64,000 nt of DNA from Putridiphycobacter sp045107045 (GTDB lineage: Bacteria; Bacteroidota; Bacteroidia; Flavobacteriales_D; Crocinitomicaceae). The stretch covers positions 32,058-96,057 of the forward strand of contig JBGCFR010000009.1 in assembly GCA_045107045.1 (NCBI GenBank). The letters run 5' to 3'. Below, in pieces: positions 34,455 through 44,272 of this stretch (its first letter is position 1; every line of letters starts with the position of its first letter). The position numbers and the translations under genes were made by a program. The notes under the pieces were generated by a model. It ran no database searches. It saw only the letters and a list, made by a program, of their open reading frames with translations, and was not told where the DNA came from.

Positions 34455-37400
34455 ATGAAATTAATTGCTGTATTCTTAATATGCATTCCCATTTTGACAT
34501 TTGCCCAAGAAAGTCAAAATAGTTTGTTGTGGAAAATTACAAATTCTAGCACAAAAAAAACATCATATCTATACGGTACTATGCATATTAGTGGTCGTTT
34601 GGCATTTCACTTAGGTGAGGAATTTTTTGAATCTATTGCAGAAGTTGATGCTATCGCTCTAGAATCAAACCCTATTATTTGGTTAGATGAAATATTTGAT
34701 TCTGAATATGCCAGCGATTACCTAGGACGATTTGGATTTCAATATCAAACATATAAAGGATTCTACCAAGAAGCGTTCAAGCTATCAAAACCAGAAAATA
34801 AAAAACTAAATAGGTACATACAAGAGGATCATTATTTAAGTAATTGGATGCTCTATAGAGAGAATAAAAGCCAATCAGATTTTGAAGAAGAAACTTTTTT
34901 AGACCTGTTCATCTATCAGTCAGGCAAGAAAAACAACAAAGAAGTTTACAGTTTAGAAAATTTTTCACAAACAACACAACTCAGTAAAATGGGCAATTTA
35001 CCTGATGCTGATAAAAAAGAAACTGATGCCTGGTTTGATAAAATGACCGAAAAAAAAGACGCAAGAGAATTAATTGAAGATGCTTACCGAAACAAAAATG
35101 TATTTCTGCTAGATTCAATACACAGTCAAGTGAACAGTGATAATTTTCTAAAACATATGCTTGATATTCGAAATGAAATCATGGCAAACAGAATTGACTC
35201 CTTTATTCAAAAAGAAAATATTAGTCTTTTTGTTGGAATTGGAGCAGCACATCTTGGAGGTGATTACGGGGTTATTCAATATCTAAAAAATAAAGGATAT
35301 AGCGTTGAGCCAATGAAGACAACAATTACTGATAAAGCAAAGTTAATTAAAGAGGCTTTTGATATAAAAACAACTCGAATTAATTTCGATAATGAATATA
35401 AATCAGACTTATTTTCGGTAAAAGTACCCGGTAAGATATACGAAACACCTTCGAACGATAATAATCAACGTCAGTTCTTTTCCCCTGAACTCACAAATGG
35501 GTCATACTTTTCGATAAAACAGATCAGTACTTATAATTTTTTGTTAGGGTTAAGCGCAACCGATTACCAAGCAAAAATTGACAGTCTGCTTTATGAAAGT
35601 ATTCCAGGAAATATTATTTCGAAAAAAGAAATTACTAATAACGGATTTAAGGGCTTAGATATTCTAAATCAAACTGCAAACGGTAATTATCAGCGTTATT
35701 ATTTTATCTATACCCCAATTCATATTTTTATTTTTAAAATGGGAGGTAAAAAAGATTTTGTTAGAGAACAAAGTGATGGATTCTTTAACAGTATTTCAGT
35801 GCAAAATAAAATAGATCAAACTTGGAAACCTGTTACTGCATTTAAAGGTGACTTTACAGTTACAGTTCCTAGTTTTTTTCATATTAAAAATAATGATAAA
35901 ATTACTAGTCTATATAATCATCCTGAATTAGAAGCTTACGATTTTAAGAGTAAAGCCTATTTTTTAGTGAAGCGTTCATGTTTACATGATTTTAACTTCA
36001 TTGAAAGTGATACATATGAGATGAGAAGACTCATTTATAAGTTTTTTGATGATTTAGATATTGATAGCACAACCATTTCATTTAACTTTTCCGAAAAATA
36101 CCCTTCTGCTACTACTTCTACGAAAAACTCTGAGGGTAAGCCTTTGCACTTGAAAATCATTATAAAAGGGGCATACTACTACCTTTTAACATGCGTTAAT
36201 ACTGACAATGAAGGAAAAACTAAATTTTTCAATAGTTTTAGATTTGGTGCCTTTGACTACACATTCCCATTCAAAAATAAAACAGACTCGACTTTACTTT
36301 TTTCTGTTAGATCTAATTATCTATATCCAACTGAATATACTGATGCCTATAAAAAAGCATACCGGATCAAAAAGAAAAATGATCAAAAAGAAGATGTAGA
36401 TGAATCCTATAAAAGTCATTCAGAATCTCGAGTATACCATTCTGAAAATTTTGAAAGAATTATTGTTGAAACCTATAAGTATCATGATTACTCTGAATAT
36501 AAAAGTATTGACTCTTTATGGAAAAATGAACGTGAATACTATCAAGATGTCAAAAAGTTAGTCATTCGTGATTTTGAAACTAGCTCTAAAAATGGTGTTC
36601 ACACACTTGACATTTCTTTGACCGACACCAATAGCAGTCGCCTAATTCTTGCTAAATATATTATTAAACATAGTTTAATGTATTCCGTAAAAACTAATAT
36701 TGATACAATATCTTCCCAGTCAGAATTTATCAGCAATTTCTTTGAAACATTTACACCGTTAGATACCATTATTGGACAATCAATTTTTGACGATAAATCA
36801 AAATTGTTTTTTAAAAACATCTATAGCGAAGACAGTATTACGAAAGCACAAGCACTCGAATCTGTGCTATCACATGTTAACTTTGTTGATGATGATTTTG
36901 AATTAATGAAAAAAGTCATAAACTACTATCCTTTTTCGGAAAAGCAAATTGACATAAAAAAACAAATGATAACTGATTTAGGACGATTAGAGAAACAAAA
37001 TATTTCTTTATATCTGGAAGCCTTGTATACTCAATCAGAAGACACAGCAATGTATCAAATTGCGATACTAAAAGCCTTGACAAATCAAAATACAAAAAAA
37101 TCAGTAGATCTATTCTTAAAATTATTAGAGCAAGACATTCCCTTGGCAAGTAATGGATACGAAGTATATAATATCTTTAACCCATTTTTTGACTCTTTAG
37201 AAATTGGAACTTACTTGTTCCCAGATATACTTGATTATACTTTTGTAAAGCAATATAAACGTCCCATCTATGCTTTACTTTCAGAATTGGTTATGTCCGG
37301 TAATATAAAAGCCAAACATTATAAAAAGAACTACAAACAACTACTTAGAGAAGCCAAAATTGAACTAAAGAGCCAGATAAGTGTTGAGCAAAACTACGTG

Positions 37401-38063
37401 TCGAGTGATAAAACAAGCAGTTATCGATATGAATCTTTTAAAAATAAAGGGAACGAGGATTTATCTAATTATGCAGTTATGTTGCTCCCTTTCTATCACA
37501 AAACTGATGTAAAATTGTTTTTCGATAAACTCAATAGAGTAAAAGACTATAAACTGCAGACTGACATTGCAGTCAGTAAAGCTAAATACGGAATAGCCGT
37601 TAGTGATTCAATTTGGTCATACTTAGCAACTGACTTAATAAACAGAAGTTATTTGTACGTAGCCTTGCACGATAGCAAATTGACAGACCTATACCCAAAA
37701 GCATTTTTAGAACAATCTCTCATCAGTGAATCTCAATTATACGGACCTGATTTTGATATAGAAAAGGATAGTTTACAATTCATTGAAAAGAGAAAAGTTT
37801 CCATTCAAAACAACACTGGTTACGTTTATTTTTATAAAAGCAAAAAAGAAGAGGATGATGATTGGTACTTAGATTTTATTGGGTTACAACCATTAGATTC
37901 ATCAATACTAAACATTAAGCCTCAATTTGAAGAAACAAGAATAAAAATTGAAAAATATAAAACTATATCAGAAATAATTGATGATCAAATAGAGACGATT
38001 AAGTTGGAAGGGCATCCAAGAGCAAAGAAAAAAGAAACGAACGGATATGACCGGTATTATTAA
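34455..38063 (+). CDS. Giant TraB/GumN-domain protein with long C-terminal extension
   Basis: 1202 residues, about four times the family's usual 290. A signal peptide (1-17) is followed by the TraB/GumN domain (about 20-290) with LLWKITN, SYLYGTMHISG, ALESNP and the closing VGIGAAHLGGDYGVIQYL motif, including both conserved Gx(M/A)H sites seen in the Tiki-like metalloprotease superfamily. The remaining 900 residues form several repeated-looking alpha/beta units (for example SVKVPGKIYETP, FTVTVPSFFHIKNN and FSVRSNYLYPTEYT) and then helical repeats. I recognise none of these. A second, normal-length TraB protein is encoded at 56167. Five bases separate it from the HD gene. Confidence 0.85.
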   Translation: MKLIAVFLICIPILTFAQESQNSLLWKITNSSTKKTSYLYGTMHISGRLAFHLGEEFFESIAEVDAIALESNPIIWLDEIFDSEYASDYLGRFGFQYQTYKGFYQEAFKLSKPENKKLNRYIQEDHYLSNWMLYRENKSQSDFEEETFLDLFIYQSGKKNNKEVYSLENFSQTTQLSKMGNLPDADKKETDAWFDKMTEKKDARELIEDAYRNKNVFLLDSIHSQVNSDNFLKHMLDIRNEIMANRIDSFIQKENISLFVGIGAAHLGGDYGVIQYLKNKGYSVEPMKTTITDKAKLIKEAFDIKTTRINFDNEYKSDLFSVKVPGKIYETPSNDNNQRQFFSPELTNGSYFSIKQISTYNFLLGLSATDYQAKIDSLLYESIPGNIISKKEITNNGFKGLDILNQTANGNYQRYYFIYTPIHIFIFKMGGKKDFVREQSDGFFNSISVQNKIDQTWKPVTAFKGDFTVTVPSFFHIKNNDKITSLYNHPELEAYDFKSKAYFLVKRSCLHDFNFIESDTYEMRRLIYKFFDDLDIDSTTISFNFSEKYPSATTSTKNSEGKPLHLKIIIKGAYYYLLTCVNTDNEGKTKFFNSFRFGAFDYTFPFKNKTDSTLLFSVRSNYLYPTEYTDAYKKAYRIKKKNDQKEDVDESYKSHSESRVYHSENFERIIVETYKYHDYSEYKSIDSLWKNEREYYQDVKKLVIRDFETSSKNGVHTLDISLTDTNSSRLILAKYIIKHSLMYSVKTNIDTISSQSEFISNFFETFTPLDTIIGQSIFDDKSKLFFKNIYSEDSITKAQALESVLSHVNFVDDDFELMKKVINYYPFSEKQIDIKKQMITDLGRLEKQNISLYLEALYTQSEDTAMYQIAILKALTNQNTKKSVDLFLKLLEQDIPLASNGYEVYNIFNPFFDSLEIGTYLFPDILDYTFVKQYKRPIYALLSELVMSGNIKAKHYKKNYKQLLREAKIELKSQISVEQNYVSSDKTSSYRYESFKNKGNEDLSNYAVMLLPFYHKTDVKLFFDKLNRVKDYKLQTDIAVSKAKYGIAVSDSIWSYLATDLINRSYLYVALHDSKLTDLYPKAFLEQSLISESQLYGPDFDIEKDSLQFIEKRKVSIQNNTGYVYFYKSKKEEDDDWYLDFIGLQPLDSSILNIKPQFEETRIKIEKYKTISEIIDDQIETIKLEGHPRAKKKETNGYDRYY

Positions 38064-38068
38064 TCTAA

Positions 38069-38668
38069 ATGGATTTTAAAGGCATTAGAACATATATTTT
38101 AGACTTCTTAGCGAATGAACTGGATGAAAGATTAACATACCATTCATTAAAGCATACCTTAGATGTCGAAACTGCTGTAGAAAGATATGCGGAACTAGAA
38201 AGTGTTCCAGAACTTGAAACGACACTGCTAAAAACTGGAGCCTTATTTCATGATTGCGGTTACATATTTCAATATACAGGAAATGAACAGCAATCAGTCA
38301 AGCATTTTAAATCAGTTGCACATAAATACAATTATTCAGAAGTTGAAATTCTATTTGTTGAACGTATTATAATGGCTACAGCCAGCGCTAATTCGCCAAA
38401 TGACATTCACGAAAAGATTATTTGCGATTCTGATCATGATTATCTTGGGTCGGATAGTTATCATCATGTTGCAGGTTTACTGCGTGCTGAACTAAAAATG
38501 TTTGGCTACGACATGTCAGATTTGGAATGGTTGCGTAAACAAATTAACTATCTGGAAAACCATCACAAATATTATACTGATTCGGCAATTAATATGCGGT
38601 TGGACGGAAAAAAAAGGAACCTTGAAGAAATAAAGACGACTTTAAAATCATTTAACCTCAAAGAATAA
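38069..38668 (+). CDS. HD-domain phosphohydrolase-like protein
   Basis: 199 residues with the metal ligands of the HD superfamily: TYHSLKHTLDV (first His), LFHDCGY (HD pair), a helix with ERIIMATAS, and ICDSDHDYLG (last Asp). That suggests hydrolysis of a nucleotide or phosphoester; substrate unknown. It starts five bases after the giant TraB gene and is likely co-transcribed. Its last 21 bases overlap the 3' end of the convergent anti-sigma gene. Confidence 0.85.
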   Translation: MDFKGIRTYILDFLANELDERLTYHSLKHTLDVETAVERYAELESVPELETTLLKTGALFHDCGYIFQYTGNEQQSVKHFKSVAHKYNYSEVEILFVERIIMATASANSPNDIHEKIICDSDHDYLGSDSYHHVAGLLRAELKMFGYDMSDLEWLRKQINYLENHHKYYTDSAINMRLDGKKRNLEEIKTTLKSFNLKE

Positions 38669-39616
38669 ATCAACTAAACCTTCAATATTTGTTACAGAAT
38701 TATTCTTTGTACTGCCATTCCCATTTAATCTAATTGCTTTAAAATTTGATTTTTTCTTTTGAATTTCTACTACACTAAGTTCTTGCTTTTCAAATCTAGT
38801 CTCTTTATCAACATCAAAAGAGTAGTTATCTTGTAACTTGGCTTCTGTTAAAGTCACTGTTGATTCATCAATCATGTCAGCGCCAGATGAAGTATGATTC
38901 ATTTCAATATTACTAACTACATTATTAGTAGGTTCAAATGCTGGCACCGAAGGTGAAACAACTTCTCTTACCACCTCATCATCTAATTTACTCCTCAAGT
39001 CTGTTTCCTCCGTCAAGGCTTCACTCTCTACAAAATAGTTTTTATCCTTATTTTCATTATTTGACATTTCAATATATTTATCATCTCTATCAGCACTAGT
39101 AGTACTAACTTTGTTAGCTTTAGGAGAAGGAATCTCCGCTTCTTGATGATTCACAGTATCAATAATATCTTCCATAGGGTTTGATTGCTCCTCCTCATTA
39201 CGCAAAGTTTTATGTTCTTTAGCCACTACTGAATTATTATTTTGGGCCAGTTCATCATTCTGTAATGGATTTTGCCAAAATGAAAAAAGACCAATGAATA
39301 CTAATAATACACTTACTATTTGAAAAGCCGGGTATTGATAAAACGATTTATTTTCTGGAAATAAGAATAACCAAAAGGATTCATACCATTTTACAGATAT
39401 AGGAGTGGGGGGATACAATTTTTCCATGATATGATCACGCATTCCTTCACTAGCTGTTACTTTAGTTTCAGAGAAAAAACTTGAGGTACCACTCAATAAA
39501 ATCTTTAATTGATCATATTCTTCTTGATTTTTTGCTAATTCCTTGACTAATAATCGTTCCTGATCAGTCAGCTCAAAAAACGACTTAGTCATCACGATTT
39601 CCTCTACTGTTTTCAT
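38648..39616 (-). CDS. Probable anti-sigma factor (membrane)
   Basis: 322 residues. A cytoplasmic N-part (about 1-90) with SFFELTDQERLLVKELAKNQEEYDQL is followed by one membrane helix (about 98-115, QIVSVLLVFIGLFSFW) and a long acidic, low-complexity periplasmic region rich in E, N, S and T. The N-part lacks a zinc-binding HxxxCxxC motif. Its start overlaps the ECF sigma gene by four bases (ATGA), the usual arrangement for a cognate anti-sigma factor. The role is inferred mainly from this context. Confidence 0.72.
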   Translation of the reverse strand: MKTVEEIVMTKSFFELTDQERLLVKELAKNQEEYDQLKILLSGTSSFFSETKVTASEGMRDHIMEKLYPPTPISVKWYESFWLFLFPENKSFYQYPAFQIVSVLLVFIGLFSFWQNPLQNDELAQNNNSVVAKEHKTLRNEEEQSNPMEDIIDTVNHQEAEIPSPKANKVSTTSADRDDKYIEMSNNENKDKNYFVESEALTEETDLRSKLDDEVVREVVSPSVPAFEPTNNVVSNIEMNHTSSGADMIDESTVTLTEAKLQDNYSFDVDKETRFEKQELSVVEIQKKKSNFKAIRLNGNGSTKNNSVTNIEGLVDLFFEVK

Positions 39617-40203
39617 CTTTCTATTAATTTTTTATAAACTGCCAATTCACTTGCAAGAAACTTTGTAGCGTAATGCAATCGCGACTTCACAGTCCCTTCA
39701 TTTATATCTAATGCTATGGCCATCTCTTTCATGCTCATGCCTTGTTGATGGCGTAAAGTAAACACAACTGAATGCTTCTCGTCCATTTCTGCTAGTAAAC
39801 TGGTTAATGCTGTTCCAAAATTCTTTTGATCTAGTTGCTCATCACTTAATATATCACCACTTTTACTTTGGTGATTTTCTGGTAACTCATAGCCAGTATT
39901 CTTCCTAACATCATGTCTCTTATACTCATTTTTGCACCGATTATAAGCAACCGAGAACAACCATGCTTTAAAGTTTTTTGAGGCATCAAATAAGTTAGGA
40001 TTTGTAATCATTTTGGTAAATATATCCTGCGCTGCGTCTTCAGCCTTAATTTTATCCTGCCAAAGTTTTTGATAAAAGAAATTGATTAAATGATTTGCAT
40101 ACCTGTCGTACACTTCTTCAAAGGCTTTTTTATCCCCTTTTTGAAAAAGAAACATCAATTGCTCATCAGTTTGGGCTTTATAATCTTTTCTAAATAGCCT
40201 CAT
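39613..40203 (-). CDS. ECF RNA polymerase sigma factor
   Basis: 196 residues with both sigma regions: region 2 (about 20-95: AFEEVYDRYANHLINFFY, AEDAAQDIFTKM, FKAWLFSVAYNRCKNEYKR) and region 4 (about 128-190: VFTLRHQQGMSMKEMAIAL, NEGTVKSRLHYATKFL). The two are joined by a linker of about 30 residues. Directs RNA polymerase to a small regulon, probably in response to an envelope signal released through the anti-sigma factor downstream. It begins five bases after the secreted-protein gene. Confidence 0.94.
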   Translation of the reverse strand: MRLFRKDYKAQTDEQLMFLFQKGDKKAFEEVYDRYANHLINFFYQKLWQDKIKAEDAAQDIFTKMITNPNLFDASKNFKAWLFSVAYNRCKNEYKRHDVRKNTGYELPENHQSKSGDILSDEQLDQKNFGTALTSLLAEMDEKHSVVFTLRHQQGMSMKEMAIALDINEGTVKSRLHYATKFLASELAVYKKLIER

Positions 40204-40208
40204 TAATT

Positions 40209-40940
40209 CTACTTTGCCTCTAATATCTTTATCACTTTATCTCTTTTTCCAACTATGTCAGCAATCATCAAAATATCTGCTTTCAAATTCGGGAGCGAAT
40301 TACCATTCTTATACAATGTGATTAGCGGTGGTAAAAGGTTCTGTATAATTTGTCTATCACTATGATTAAACTGATAAGTATTTAACTTCAATTTTTGAAA
40401 ACTTTGGTAAAAAGCTATCAATCTATTAGTATTTTGATTGTTATTGGGCTGAATACTTAAGCCAATTAAGTAATATTTTGGTTTATACCATATCGAATGA
40501 TTTACCGTGGTACTTACAAAAACATTATTATGATTATTTATTATTATTTGAATTTGTTTTGTGATAGATTTACCTTCCAGTTTTAGACTGTATCTTTTAC
40601 TAATTCTGTCTCTATAAAGACTATCTGTCTTTAGCATAGCTGCTGAAATTACAGCCACATCTGTTCTGACTGATCTTGTTAATTGCAATACTCTTAGAGG
40701 AAAAGTGTCATCATAAGCATTTGTAATTAAAATGGACTGTTTAGGCAAATTTCCTAACATTAGTCCATAATAGGTATAGGCAAAAGTAGAATAGCTTCCT
40801 GAAAGGTTCTTAGCAATACTCTTTTGAGAACTTATATTATTAGTCAGAATAGATTTTGCAAACTGTTCTTTTACAGATTGACTAAAAACACTTGTATTCA
40901 CCAACAAAATCCAACACCAAAGTATTATTCCCTTATTCAT
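40209..40940 (-). CDS. Exported protein leading the ECF sigma operon
   Basis: 243 residues from the ATG at 40940, which begins a proper signal peptide (MNKGIILWCWILLVNTSVFS); a frame to 40964 only adds eight charged residues. The part with GLMLGNLPKQSILITNAYDDTFPLRVLQLTRSVRTDVAVIS (in parts) resembles the 'D-D/N-T(F/Y)PL..LQ....RPDV' segment in the C-terminal domain of DUF2723 membrane proteins; it lacks their helices. Function unknown. First gene of the sigma/anti-sigma operon, so it may be a sensor input. Confidence 0.68.
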   Translation of the reverse strand: MNKGIILWCWILLVNTSVFSQSVKEQFAKSILTNNISSQKSIAKNLSGSYSTFAYTYYGLMLGNLPKQSILITNAYDDTFPLRVLQLTRSVRTDVAVISAAMLKTDSLYRDRISKRYSLKLEGKSITKQIQIIINNHNNVFVSTTVNHSIWYKPKYYLIGLSIQPNNNQNTNRLIAFYQSFQKLKLNTYQFNHSDRQIIQNLLPPLITLYKNGNSLPNLKADILMIADIVGKRDKVIKILEAK

Positions 40941-41227
40941 TTTATATCTTATATATTCAGGCATACCTTTTAGAAAAGAAAAAGTTCATTTGCCCGCAAA
41001 AGATACTGCTTTTTATTAAATGTAAGAAATTAGTTAATTCCAATTTAAAAATGAATTAAAGAAGCCTAACTAACGATTGCCGAGTCAAATTTATTCAACT
41101 CCAGTTTTAGTTTAAAGTCCTAAGAAAATAAACTGTTTATTTATAGAATAATGTTGTTAGGCATTTAATCCATATCAGTAGGAGCCTCTCCAAAAATTAA
41201 AAAGTGTAAAAAAATAGGATTAATTAC

Positions 41228-43534
41228 TTAAAATCTCCAAGACAGGGATACACTTGGCATAATTGGTAATTGGTATACTTTTTCTGCGGTCACTCTATTA
41301 ATATAGAATATATTTCTTCGGCTATATGCATTTGTGACACCTCCAACAATTTCCCAGCTCATATGCTTGTATTTTTTTGATTCTATGGTTTTCTTAATGT
41401 TTATATCTAACCTATGATATGTAGGCAGTCTCCCAGTATTTAGATCTTCATATAAAAACGTTAAATCAGAGTTATTTGCCGCACCATAATTTTCACCAAT
41501 TGAAGTAATTGTAGTTACTTCACCAACACCAACTGTTTTCTTAAATGGTAAACCAGATCCTAAATTCCACCTCACGCTTGCTTCCCAAGAATCATCTTTA
41601 CCAAATGCGTATGTTGAAATGATATTCACATTATGTCTTCTATCAAATACAGGAAAATAAGTATCAAATCCATTCCACCTTGTTACCTTTCCAATTGAAT
41701 AGGCTGACCAAAAATAGAATTTTTTGGTTGAATATTTTAAAACAATGTCAGCTCCCATAGCTTGACCGCTCTCAATTATAAAATCCTTTTTGAAAATATC
41801 CGCAACATCACTGTGGTCATTGTCATCTTCAAAAACTTTATTAGGGTTTAAGTTGGTAAGTTGATTGAACCATTTAAAATACCCCTCTATATTTAAAGAA
41901 ATTTTCTTGGTTAAATCATATTCAGTTCCAGCTATAAGATGATAAGCTTTTTGCAATCCATTCTGAATATCCGTTATGCTGCCATCAGGTTTGGTAAATT
42001 TACCTGGAAAATTACTTGGTGAGTTTAAGAAACCATAAAAAAGATTCACAACATCTCTATCAGAGGTAGTACTTACATAATTTTGTGTGAAGTAACCTGT
42101 TGCAAACTTAATACGCCAATCTTCAGTTAAATTAAATTTACCTCCCAATCGAGGTTCTGGTGATAAAACACCACTTTCAGGATATATTTGTAGCCTAATG
42201 CTTGGTTCAAGTACCAGGCGACCAGCTACTTTCTTATAACTAAGATATAAGCCTGCCTCTGGTTGATTCCCTCCTAAACTAATCTCTTTATTTTCAGTAT
42301 TTCTTGTTTTAAATTCATTTGCGAAATAATTAAACTGAAAACCAAAATCTACCTGGCTCTTCCCTTTCAAAAAATAGGTAAAGTCAAATGCCATTTCAAA
42401 ACCACTAATTCCAGAAGACCTTGGTTCAATATCCTTTTCTTCCAATGTAATATTATACTGTGAATAATTTAATCGTCCCTTTAAATATAAAGGAGAAGCT
42501 TGTGGTACGAATGCAAAGTTTGTACCCACACCAAAGGAATTCCAGTTTAAATCACTAATTGCTTGATATTTTACCTTGTCATTAAACGAAAAACCAAAAA
42601 CGTTGAACTGGCTTCCACCACTACCGGCAAATGAAACTTTTCCATATAAATCTGTAAAGTTAAATGGCAATCCTTCGCCTTCATTTACATATGGATAAAG
42701 TGCTTTAGATGTTTGCTCTAACACTGAAAATTTTGAAGACAAAATAAAAGAAATATTATCCTTTTTGGAAAGAGGTCCTTCTAACAGGACTTTACTTGTA
42801 AAAGGTGATGCACCAACCAGTCCTGACATTCTTTTCCTATTCCCATCTCTATATTTAACATCCATAATTGATGATATTCTACCACCATATTTAGCATTAA
42901 ATCCACCCGTATAAATGTCAGCTGTTTTGATCAAGTCCGTCTCAAAAACCGAGAAAAAACCAATGGAGTGAAACGGATTATATACTGTCATTCCATCCAA
43001 TAATATTTTATTCTGAATTGGTGTACCACCTCTTACGTATACCTGACCGCCTTGATCACCAGTTGATACGACACCAGGAACGGTTTGAAAGTATGTAGCA
43101 ATATCTGCATCTCCACCAGTTGTTGGAACTCTTAAAATATCTTTTTGTGTAATTTTTATTACTGATGTTTGTACTTCTGTCTTTTTATCTTTTGCACTAG
43201 CATTGACTTCAACCTCTCCTAAAATTTTACCTTTCTCCATTTCAATGTTTAAGCTCAAAATTTTATCTTTAGTAATAACAATTTTTTTCTTGTACTTCAC
43301 ATACTCAACATTTGTAGCAGTTAAAGTATATGTTCCTGCTGGGACCTTTGGTATTGAATAGAAACCATTAAAGTCAGTATTTGCACCTATCTTTATTTCC
43401 TCAAGCATAACTCTTACAAAAGGAATTGCATTTCCATCTTCGCCACTTTTTATGAACCCTCTAACTGTTCCTTCTTGAGCTGAAATACTTAAAACTTGAA
43501 TTAAAAACGCGAATGCAAATAATGTTTTATTCAT
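41228..43534 (-). CDS. TonB-dependent receptor with carboxypeptidase-like domain
   Basis: 768 residues. Signal peptide (1-19), carboxypeptidase-D regulatory-like domain (about 22-105: TVRGFIKSGEDGNAIPFVRV, GFYSIPKVPAGTYTLTATNV, each in part), a plug (about 125-225: VPTTGGDADIATYFQTVPGV, GGQVYVRGGTPIQNKILLDGM in part), and a beta-barrel closing in SVSLSWRF. No SusD-like gene is adjacent, which argues against a classical glycan system. Substrate unknown. A TATATTTG box (43551-43558) lies 16 bases before the start. Confidence 0.93.
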   Translation of the reverse strand: MNKTLFAFAFLIQVLSISAQEGTVRGFIKSGEDGNAIPFVRVMLEEIKIGANTDFNGFYSIPKVPAGTYTLTATNVEYVKYKKKIVITKDKILSLNIEMEKGKILGEVEVNASAKDKKTEVQTSVIKITQKDILRVPTTGGDADIATYFQTVPGVVSTGDQGGQVYVRGGTPIQNKILLDGMTVYNPFHSIGFFSVFETDLIKTADIYTGGFNAKYGGRISSIMDVKYRDGNRKRMSGLVGASPFTSKVLLEGPLSKKDNISFILSSKFSVLEQTSKALYPYVNEGEGLPFNFTDLYGKVSFAGSGGSQFNVFGFSFNDKVKYQAISDLNWNSFGVGTNFAFVPQASPLYLKGRLNYSQYNITLEEKDIEPRSSGISGFEMAFDFTYFLKGKSQVDFGFQFNYFANEFKTRNTENKEISLGGNQPEAGLYLSYKKVAGRLVLEPSIRLQIYPESGVLSPEPRLGGKFNLTEDWRIKFATGYFTQNYVSTTSDRDVVNLFYGFLNSPSNFPGKFTKPDGSITDIQNGLQKAYHLIAGTEYDLTKKISLNIEGYFKWFNQLTNLNPNKVFEDDNDHSDVADIFKKDFIIESGQAMGADIVLKYSTKKFYFWSAYSIGKVTRWNGFDTYFPVFDRRHNVNIISTYAFGKDDSWEASVRWNLGSGLPFKKTVGVGEVTTITSIGENYGAANNSDLTFLYEDLNTGRLPTYHRLDINIKKTIESKKYKHMSWEIVGGVTNAYSRRNIFYINRVTAEKVYQLPIMPSVSLSWRF

Positions 43535-43550
43535 ATGATAAATTAAAAGT

Positions 43551-43558
43551 CAAATATA
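43551..43558 (-). promoter_or_regulatory. -7 box of the TonB receptor at 41228
   Basis: TATATTTG on the minus strand matches TAnnTTTG. I find no TTG at the -33 distance, so it may need an activator. Confidence 0.4.
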
Positions 43559-43650
43559 ACATTTAAAACCCATAGTGTGAAAAAAGTATCTAGCTACTTA
43601 GTCAACGGTACAATAAGCTAAATTAACGGTAGTTTTTAGTAGATAATGAT

Positions 43651-43658
43651 TAGTTTTG
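43651..43658 (+). promoter_or_regulatory. -7-like box before the PAP2 gene
   Basis: TAGTTTTG matches TAnnTTTG; no -33 TTG was found. It lies downstream of an in-frame ATG at 43646 and so supports the later start at 43679. Confidence 0.35.
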
Positions 43659-43678
43659 GAAAAAATAGTTGTATTGAA

Positions 43679-44272
43679 ATGATAGATTGGTTAGAAGGCA
43701 TAGATAGAGCACTGTTTTTATTTCTAAATGGTTGCCACACTTCCTTTTTTGATACAGTTATGTGGTATGTTAGTACTATTATTGTCTGGATACCACTCTT
43801 CATTTACTTTACCTTTTATGCCTTTAAAAAAGGCAAATGGCCATTTTTGATTATAACACTTGTTGGCATTGCGCTTTGCATATTATTTGCTGATAGAATT
43901 TCAGTTGAGGCTTTTAAAGAGGTATTTCAAAGGTATCGACCAACACATAATTTAGAAATTAAAGATATTGTGCATACTGTCAATAAACCAAGTGGAGCTG
44001 CATACTTTGGCGGCATGTATGGATTTGTTTCATCACATGCTGCAAATTTCTTTGCCATTACCACATTTTTAGTGGCTTGTTTTTTTAAGTTTTCTAAAAA
44101 GTGGTTCTTCCTTTTTCTATGGGCTACTTTAATTGGATACAGTAGAATTTATTTGGGTGTACATTATCCAGCAGATGTATTTGTTGGAGGAATTCTTGGT
44201 ATAAGCATTGGCTATATTGTCTATTTAATTAGTAAACCTATTCAAAAAAAGTATGGAATTATTAAGAGCTAG
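43679..44272 (+). CDS. PAP2-family membrane phosphatase
   Basis: 197 residues from the ATG at 43679 (MIDWLEGIDRALFLFLNGCH); an upstream in-frame ATG at 43646 precedes a -7-like box and seems unused. Five or six membrane helices. The three PAP2 catalytic motifs are present: KEVFQRYRP, SSHAANFF and YSRIYLGVHYPADVF. Probably dephosphorylates a lipid such as undecaprenyl diphosphate, phosphatidate or a lipid A phosphate. Overlaps crcB by 20 bases. Confidence 0.92.
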   Translation: MIDWLEGIDRALFLFLNGCHTSFFDTVMWYVSTIIVWIPLFIYFTFYAFKKGKWPFLIITLVGIALCILFADRISVEAFKEVFQRYRPTHNLEIKDIVHTVNKPSGAAYFGGMYGFVSSHAANFFAITTFLVACFFKFSKKWFFLFLWATLIGYSRIYLGVHYPADVFVGGILGISIGYIVYLISKPIQKKYGIIKS

